Source of the DNA: DATKCT01 sp035513055
GTDB lineage: Bacteria > Verrucomicrobiota > Verrucomicrobiia > Verrucomicrobiales > DEV007
NCBI GenBank assembly: GCA_035513055.1
Contig: DATKCT010000091.1
Coordinates: 1-11,055 of the forward strand
Length of the DNA: 11,055 nt
Direction: 5' to 3'
In this document: positions 6,221 to 11,055 of the stretch, one piece after another
Layout: every line of letters starts with the position of its first letter
Position numbering within the stretch: position 1 is the first letter of the stretch
Translations under genes and position numbers: made by a program
Notes under the pieces: model-generated
Seen by the model: the letters and a program-made list of their open reading frames with translations, nothing else
What the model was told of the DNA's origin: nothing
Database searches by the model: none

Positions 6221-7459
6221 ATGGCGCGGATCAACGACAACTACCTCAAGCTGCGGGCGGGATATCTCTTTCCCGAGATCGCGCGGCGGGTGCGGGCTTT
6301 TGCAGAGGAGAACGAAGAGGCGGCGAGACGGGTGATCCGTTGCGGGATCGGAGACGTAACCGAACCCTTGCCGCATGCGGCGCGCCGGGCCTTGCAACGC
6401 GCGACCGACGAACTGGGGGTTAGGGAAACATTTCGGGGTTATGGTCCGGAGCAGGGTTATGAATTCCTGCGCGTAGCGATCGCTGAAGGGGCCTTCGGTC
6501 CGCGCGGCGTTCGTGTCCATCCCGACGAGATTTTTATCTCGGATGGTTCCAAGTGCGATACGGGCAATATTTTGGATATATTTGGGCCGGGGAACCGGAT
6601 TGCGATTCCGGATCCCGTATATCCCGTTTATGTCGACACGAATGTGATGGCGGGAAACACGGGCGCGGCAGATCCGAGCGGGGCTTATGCGGGATTGGAG
6701 TATTTGCCCTGCCGTGCGGAGCGGGACTTTCTCCCGGAACTCCCGCGGGATTCCGTCGACGTGATCTATCTGTGTTCGCCGAACAATCCGACGGGGGCGG
6801 CGATGACGCGGGAATCGTTGCAGTCCTGGGTAGACTATGCGCGGGCGCATCACGCCGTCATTTTGTTCGACGCGGCCTACGAAGCCTACATCACGAATCC
6901 GGATTATCCGCGTTCGATTTTCGAAATGGCAGGGGCGCGGGACTGCGCAATCGAGTTTCGCAGTTTTTCCAAGGATGGAGGGTTTACGGGGGTGCGCTGT
7001 GCTTACACGGTGCTGCCGAAGGAGTTGATGGGGCGTTCAGCAGATGGCGCCGAGCATTCCTTGCACGGGCTTTGGGCCAGACGGATGAGCACAAAGTTCA
7101 ACGGCGTAAGCTATCCGGTGCAACGCGCTGCGGAGGCTTTGTTTACAGAGGAAGGCCTGGCCGAAAGAGCGCAACTGGCGCGGGATTACCTGGGCAATGC
7201 CGCGCTGCTGCGGGAGGCCTGCGGGGAGGCGGGTCTGAAGGCCTACGGAGGTGTGAATGCGCCCTACATTTGGGTGTCCTGTCCGGCGGGAGCCGGGAGT
7301 TGGGAGATGTTCGACCGGTTGTTGCGGAAAGCGAACGTGGTGGTTACGCCCGGCGCAGGATTCGGGGCGGCGGGAGAAGGGTATTTCCGGATCTCGGCGT
7401 TCAATAGCCGGGAGAATGTGGAAGAGGTCTGCCGAAGGTTGGCGGTGATCGAGATGTAA
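6221..7459 (+). CDS. dapL: LL-diaminopimelate aminotransferase
   Basis: DapL converts tetrahydrodipicolinate plus glutamate to LL-diaminopimelate and 2-oxoglutarate in one step, bypassing the succinyl or acetyl intermediates of the lysine and peptidoglycan pathway. The 412-residue product is a full-length fold-type I class I/II aminotransferase. It opens with the DapL hallmark NDNYLKLRAGYLFPEI (5-20). IRCGIGDVTEPLP, FRGYGPEQGYEFLR (71-84) and FISDGSKCDTGNI (105-117) follow. IPDPVYPVYVDTNVMAG (129-145) and SPNNPTG (186-192) come next, then FDAAYEAY (217-224) with Asp218 likely holding the PLP ring nitrogen. FRSFSKDGGFTGVRCAYT (246-263) carries the PLP lysine Lys251; RRMSTKFNGVSYPVQRAAEA follows. 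After the lysine, DGG replaces the TAG/YAG/PLG seen in DapL proteins I recall. The start lies 29 bases after the oxidoreductase stop on the same strand, so the three genes probably form one operon. DapL use is known in Verrucomicrobiota and Chlamydiota. Confidence 0.93.
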   Translation: MARINDNYLKLRAGYLFPEIARRVRAFAEENEEAARRVIRCGIGDVTEPLPHAARRALQRATDELGVRETFRGYGPEQGYEFLRVAIAEGAFGPRGVRVHPDEIFISDGSKCDTGNILDIFGPGNRIAIPDPVYPVYVDTNVMAGNTGAADPSGAYAGLEYLPCRAERDFLPELPRDSVDVIYLCSPNNPTGAAMTRESLQSWVDYARAHHAVILFDAAYEAYITNPDYPRSIFEMAGARDCAIEFRSFSKDGGFTGVRCAYTVLPKELMGRSADGAEHSLHGLWARRMSTKFNGVSYPVQRAAEALFTEEGLAERAQLARDYLGNAALLREACGEAGLKAYGGVNAPYIWVSCPAGAGSWEMFDRLLRKANVVVTPGAGFGAAGEGYFRISAFNSRENVEEVCRRLAVIEM

Positions 7460-7478
7460 TGCAACAATCGGGCCAACG

Positions 7479-10400
7479 TCAATCGGGCGCGGGAAGGAAG
7501 GCGCGGACGCGGTAATGTCCTTGAGGTGCGGTGGTTCGGCCGGGATCGCGATCCGCAAAGGACGTCGTTGCTCCGGCAGAGGCGACTTCGGTCACGACAT
7601 TCCACACGGATCCCAACTCAATGAGATGCTCGACCTGATACCTATGGCCGGGGACGCTGCTCCAAACGATGTCGACGCCATCGGACGCGGATTCGATAGT
7701 CAGGATGGTTAGGAAAGAGCTGGAGTCAAAGGGGTCGGTCCCGGCGATCGCTTCCGCGGCGTCGGTCATTCCGTCGCCGTCGCTGTCCAGACTGGGATCG
7801 GGCGGTTCGTCGCCGGCCAGGGTGCTTCCGGGATTCGAGAAGAGGAAGGCGGCTTCAGCGGGATCGAGCGCCCGGTTGTAGATCTGGACGTCGTCAAGAC
7901 GGCCGGTGAAACCGAGGGCTCCATTCATGGCGCCGATTTGAAACGCCGCGCCCGAGGCGGCTCTGATGAGGCTGGCGTCGGCTTTTTCCGCGGCGAGAGT
8001 GCCGTCGAGGTAAAAGCGGAGCAGAGCGGTATTGGCTTGGCGAGCGTAGGTAAGGACGAGGTGTGCCGGGACGCCGGATTGAAGCACAGGTTCGCTGGCG
8101 AACTCCTGCTGACCTTCCACACCCCAGATCAATTGACCGCCGGCGAGGGCCAGAGCAAATGGGTCGGCTTGATCTCCCAGGGAGAGCAGAGTGCCGTTGG
8201 CGTCGCCGGGATCCTGATTCAGCCATAGGGCGACCGAAAAATCCGCGGAGAAAGCTGCGGCTTCGCGGGGGAGCAGCAGATAGGCCGCCCCGGTTCCTTC
8301 CGAGAAACCGACTGCGGTTCCGCTGGCTAGGGGAGCCATGCGGAATTCGTGGGTTCCTCCGTTGACGCCGTAGACGGCATCGTAGCGGTTACCGGAGGCA
8401 TCCGCCGCCATTTCCGGTCCGGCATCATCGAGGGGATAATGAGCGATGAGGCCTTCGGGAAGAGGTATACGCGCGGAGAGATCGACGGCGATTTCGGGGT
8501 CGCTGGAGTCATTGCTGGTTAGGAGCAGAGTCGCAGTGAAGGCTCCGGAGGCGGAACCGGGATCGAAGCGGACGACAAGAGATTCGCTATCTCCTGGGGG
8601 GAGGCTGCTGGGTGAGGAAAGGATCTCGTAGTGAGCGGCCTCGGGGCCGGAGAGGGCGGCGTTGGTGATCTGCAAGTCCTGAGCTGTTCCGGAATTGAAT
8701 ATCGAGATGCTACGTTCGACGGGCCCGGAGTCTTCGGGAAGACTGCCGAATACTCCGCCTCGCGTCACGACGAGATTGGGATCATCGGAAGAAACAGGGG
8801 CGAGAAGAAGGTAGTTGAGAACCAGTGTCCTTCGGTAGGCGAAGTCCTGAGGCGGACCACCGAGTGTGAGGCGCAGGGTGGTGACGCCGGAAAGTTCGAT
8901 TTCCACCGGTTGATCCATGGAATTGAGGAGCGGAAAGAGGAGGAAGGTTTGGGGCGTGACCTGGTTCGGGACGGCAAAGCGTCCGAGGGGCGCGGTTTGC
9001 TGGTTGGGCTGAGAGGGATCGGTGGTGACTTGGCTGAGGAGCGCGTCTTGCGCGGCGATGGACGCTGCGCGCAGGTAGACGCGATAGGCTCCCGCGGGAA
9101 AAGTCCGGGTGTAGTTAAGCCATTCGCCGGCTTCGCTGCGGGCGATTTGGTAGTCCCGGGCGCCCGAACCGGTGTAGCGGGCCCGGGGTGAGTCGTTCAC
9201 CAAGGGCCCGGGTTGGACTTGCTCAGACCCTGGGCGGAGACCGACGAAGTCATCGGGGCGGTAATCGTTCCCAGATTGAGGCGAGCTGTCAAAATCGAAG
9301 TAGTCGATTTCCGGAGTTCCGGAAAGCTCGAAATAACCTGCTCCATCGCCGTTAACCTGACTCCCGTCTTCGGTGATTCCGGAGGGCGGCGGGTTGTCTT
9401 GAAAGAGGCCCCCGCCGTGGTTGTAGTCCTCAGCCTCGATGGCGATGTATTCGCCGGCTTCGACGAGAGAGGCTTCGAAGGTGTCGAAGGAGAAGCGGTT
9501 GGCCGTTCCTTGGCCCTCGAGGTTGGCTGACAAGATGACAGCTTGATAGGTTTCGTTGGGCCGGAGACCGTTGAAGACGACTTCATATCCGTCTGCGTTA
9601 GGCGTCACTTCGAGTTCATCGGTGACATCGTTGCTGTTGAGGATCAATGTGATGCTGGCGGGATCGACGTCTTCAGTTTCTGACAGGGTCGAAACGGTGA
9701 AGCGGATCCCTTGGGAGGCCGAGTGAAAGTTGGCGTTGGAGGCGGGACTGCGGTGGATCACCTGGGCCAATCCCGGCTTGCCGTGGGCAACTCCTGGGAG
9801 GAGACCTGGGAACGGGTTTTCTGCGTGCGCTTCAAAGTTGTCGAAGGTGACGTCGGGAATGCCAATGGGATCGGTTGCGTCGCCCCGGTAGAAATTGAAG
9901 AGTCCGAAGACTCCCTCGGGATAACTGACGACGCGCTCGTCGTCATCGCCGTTCGTCGTGATGGAGACGAGAGGCGAGGTGAGGTCTTCGAGGTCGAAGA
10001 CATGAGCGCTGAGGGTGTTGCCCTCGCCGGTGCAGACAAAGCGGTAGCTTCGGCCCGAGATGAGTTTGATGTCGGCGGCGGCGATGGTTCCGTCCTCCGC
10101 TTCACCAGTGACCCGGTTCATCTGGAATTGACCTCCGGGCCGGCTGCCGGTTTGGTTGGGGTCGTAGTTGAAGACGTAGCCGGTCGTCTGCCCGAGGCCG
10201 ATGTTCCGGGCGCGGCCGAGGATTCCGAAGGCCTGATTGATGGAATCGTCCCAGTCCAAGATGTCCACCGCGCAGTAGAAGCCGGTGTATTCCTGGCCGG
10301 GAAGGTAGGTGAATCCGCGCGCCGGACCCGCGGCGTCGACTGCCGGAACCGGGGCTACCATGCGGTAGGCGCCGCTGGGAAAGGAGAACTCGACGGGTGC

Positions 10401-10562
10401 CGCAACGCCCGCGGAATTCAGCGGATCGAGCCGGGTCCATCCCTCGTCATTTCCGTCGTCAAAATCGTCAAAGACGGCGGGAAGCGGGAGGGGAAGAGCT
10501 GGAAGCAGAGCTACGAAGAGCAGCGACGCAGCGCGGCGGGGGATCGAGTGAAGGAGGGCCAT
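7479..10562 (-). CDS. Large secreted multidomain protein (concanavalin-like, CBM6-like, LamG, calcium-binding repeat)
   Basis: The 1027-residue product starts with a signal peptide (residues 1 to about 29: RR, then LLFVALLPALPLPLPA). Residues 31-247 form a beta-rich domain (FDDFDDGNDEGWTR ... VTFDNFEAH), probably a lectin/glucanase-like jelly roll. Residues 265-362 look like an Ig or fibronectin-like spacer. Residues 370-590 resemble a split or expanded CBM6-type module: IAIEAEDYNHGG (373-384) and AGEWLNYTRTFPAGAYRVYLRAAS (478-501) are its typical blocks. Residues 598-697 match the choice-of-anchor/DUF1573-like beta domain (FNSGTAQDLQI, PPGDSESLVVRFDP, LTSNDSSDPEIAVDL). A LamG/concanavalin domain spans about 704-908 (GLIAHYPLDD, DFSVALWLN, LVLTYARQ, FYLDG, GRLDDVQIYNRAL). 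DSDGDGMTDAAEAIAGTDPFD (926-946) is a thrombospondin type 3-like calcium-binding repeat, and a beta tail follows (VPGHRYQVEHL). No catalytic domain, membrane anchor or PEP-CTERM tail is seen. It probably binds polysaccharide or the cell surface. It converges on dapL with 19 bases between stops. No Shine-Dalgarno precedes the ATG; the signal peptide fixes it. Confidence 0.85.
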   Translation of the reverse strand: MALLHSIPRRAASLLFVALLPALPLPLPAVFDDFDDGNDEGWTRLDPLNSAGVAAPVEFSFPSGAYRMVAPVPAVDAAGPARGFTYLPGQEYTGFYCAVDILDWDDSINQAFGILGRARNIGLGQTTGYVFNYDPNQTGSRPGGQFQMNRVTGEAEDGTIAAADIKLISGRSYRFVCTGEGNTLSAHVFDLEDLTSPLVSITTNGDDDERVVSYPEGVFGLFNFYRGDATDPIGIPDVTFDNFEAHAENPFPGLLPGVAHGKPGLAQVIHRSPASNANFHSASQGIRFTVSTLSETEDVDPASITLILNSNDVTDELEVTPNADGYEVVFNGLRPNETYQAVILSANLEGQGTANRFSFDTFEASLVEAGEYIAIEAEDYNHGGGLFQDNPPPSGITEDGSQVNGDGAGYFELSGTPEIDYFDFDSSPQSGNDYRPDDFVGLRPGSEQVQPGPLVNDSPRARYTGSGARDYQIARSEAGEWLNYTRTFPAGAYRVYLRAASIAAQDALLSQVTTDPSQPNQQTAPLGRFAVPNQVTPQTFLLFPLLNSMDQPVEIELSGVTTLRLTLGGPPQDFAYRRTLVLNYLLLAPVSSDDPNLVVTRGGVFGSLPEDSGPVERSISIFNSGTAQDLQITNAALSGPEAAHYEILSSPSSLPPGDSESLVVRFDPGSASGAFTATLLLTSNDSSDPEIAVDLSARIPLPEGLIAHYPLDDAGPEMAADASGNRYDAVYGVNGGTHEFRMAPLASGTAVGFSEGTGAAYLLLPREAAAFSADFSVALWLNQDPGDANGTLLSLGDQADPFALALAGGQLIWGVEGQQEFASEPVLQSGVPAHLVLTYARQANTALLRFYLDGTLAAEKADASLIRAASGAAFQIGAMNGALGFTGRLDDVQIYNRALDPAEAAFLFSNPGSTLAGDEPPDPSLDSDGDGMTDAAEAIAGTDPFDSSSFLTILTIESASDGVDIVWSSVPGHRYQVEHLIELGSVWNVVTEVASAGATTSFADRDPGRTTAPQGHYRVRAFLPAPD

Positions 10563-10866
10563 AGAGAGTGTGTAGCCCGGGAGAGCGGTGGATGTCGAGT
10601 TGAAGGTTCTGGCCCGTGGAATCGCGAGCGTGTCTTTCCATCTGGGGGGAGCGGAAGGTCCGTAGAGAGTTGCGAGCGCGCGTTGAGGGGGCGTGATGGG
10701 CTGCCCGAGACAGGTCCACCACCCCTGCTGCGCCCCGGAGGGACAGAAGGCTGGGGTTGGGGGCAGCTTGGGCCGCCGGGTTTACGCAGGTTGAGAAGCC
10801 CTCGAGGTCCCCACGCCAATTGCCCCCTCTTGCGGGGAAGCGAATCTAAGGTATGGGAGGGCAACG
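10563..10866. other. 304-nt divergent intergenic region
   Basis: This GC-rich gap separates the divergent starts of the large secreted protein and the Minf_1886-type gene, so it should carry both promoters. No convincing -35/-10 pair, tRNA or long inverted repeat is visible. Frames crossing it on the minus strand give arginine/proline-rich translations without recognisable motifs and are rejected as genes. Confidence 0.5.
10855..10861 (+). promoter_or_regulatory. Strong ribosome binding site of the Minf_1886-type gene
   Basis: The bases gggaggg end five bases before the ATG at 10867, good Shine-Dalgarno spacing. It decides the start of the last gene and contrasts with the other genes of the window, whose starts lack such a site. 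Confidence 0.7.
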
Positions 10867-11055
10867 ATGCCTGGGGAACCGTTCGAAGACGCCGTGGCGA
10901 AGGTCCTGGAGAAGGACGCCCGCTATCATCCGGACGCCTACGTTTTTCTCCGCGATGCTCTCGATTTCACCCTGAAGCGGGTCAAGAAAGAGGAGAAAGC
11001 GCAGCGCCACGTCACGGGACCGGAACTCTGTCTGGGATTTCGCGATCACGCGGCG
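10867..11055 (+). CDS. Minf_1886-family protein (partial, C-terminus beyond right edge)
   Basis: The first 63 residues are present with no stop before the right edge. The start MPGEPFEDAV and the conserved blocks KDARYHPDAYVFLRDALDFT (about 16-35) and RHVTGPELCLGFRDHA (about 47-62) match the uncharacterised family named after Methylacidiphilum infernorum Minf_1886, which is confined mainly to Verrucomicrobiota and Planctomycetota. Family members are short (around 130-150 residues as I recall), cytoplasmic, without a known activity; the function is unknown. The strong Shine-Dalgarno just upstream supports the start. The gene is divergent from the large secreted protein. Confidence 0.85.
   Translation, partial: MPGEPFEDAVAKVLEKDARYHPDAYVFLRDALDFTLKRVKKEEKAQRHVTGPELCLGFRDHAA

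Noticed and set aside
7460..7478. A terminator between the converging dapL and the large secreted-protein gene.
   Set aside because: The 19 bases contain no inverted repeat or T run; termination must occur inside the neighbouring coding regions or depend on a factor.
10511..10864. A minus-strand frame spanning the divergent gap and the start of the large secreted protein.
   Set aside because: Proline/arginine-rich translation with no motif; it overlaps the signal-peptide region of the real gene in another frame.

Overview
The window reads as a chromosomal segment of a GC-rich bacterium of the Verrucomicrobiota (or a close relative in the Planctomycetota–Verrucomicrobiota group). Three things point there. 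The right edge carries the start of a Minf_1886-type protein, a family largely restricted to those phyla. Diaminopimelate is made through an LL-diaminopimelate aminotransferase (DapL). The window is also flanked by secreted beta-rich proteins (discoidin-like repeats; CBM6/LamG/calcium-repeat protein) and a DUF5722 relic, all frequent in these bacteria. Most starts lack a clear Shine-Dalgarno sequence; only the last gene has a strong one.

Layout. 1-725 (minus) is the N-terminal part of a secreted protein with a signal peptide and repeats of 156 residues; it runs off the left edge. 726-1495 has no convincing gene but holds a compact, nested palindromic element at about 1254-1382. 1496-2581 (minus) is a DUF5722 glycosidase-like gene that has lost both its 5' end and, by my reading, most of its barrel domain through an in-frame deletion. 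2720-3814 (minus) is a full UDP-glucose 4-epimerase. Diverging from it is a compact plus-strand cluster: a PLP-dependent serine racemase/threonine dehydratase-like enzyme (3961-4983), a Gfo/Idh/MocA oxidoreductase two bases downstream (4986-6191) and DapL 29 bases further (6221-7459). Convergent with DapL, only 19 bases away, is a 1027-residue secreted multidomain protein (7479-10562, minus). A 304-base divergent gap leads to the partial Minf_1886-type gene (10867 onward).

How the parts relate. GalE and DapL supply envelope precursors (UDP-galactose for surface glycans; LL-diaminopimelate for peptidoglycan and lysine). The racemase/dehydratase and oxidoreductase are probably co-transcribed with dapL, so an amino-acid or cell-wall link is plausible but not shown. 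The two secreted proteins look like exported glycan- or surface-binding proteins. I see no complete mobile element, phage module, CRISPR array, tRNA or rRNA. The most noteworthy signals are the deleted DUF5722 gene, the palindromic intergenic element and the three-gene amino-acid cluster. I see no clear new multi-gene system.
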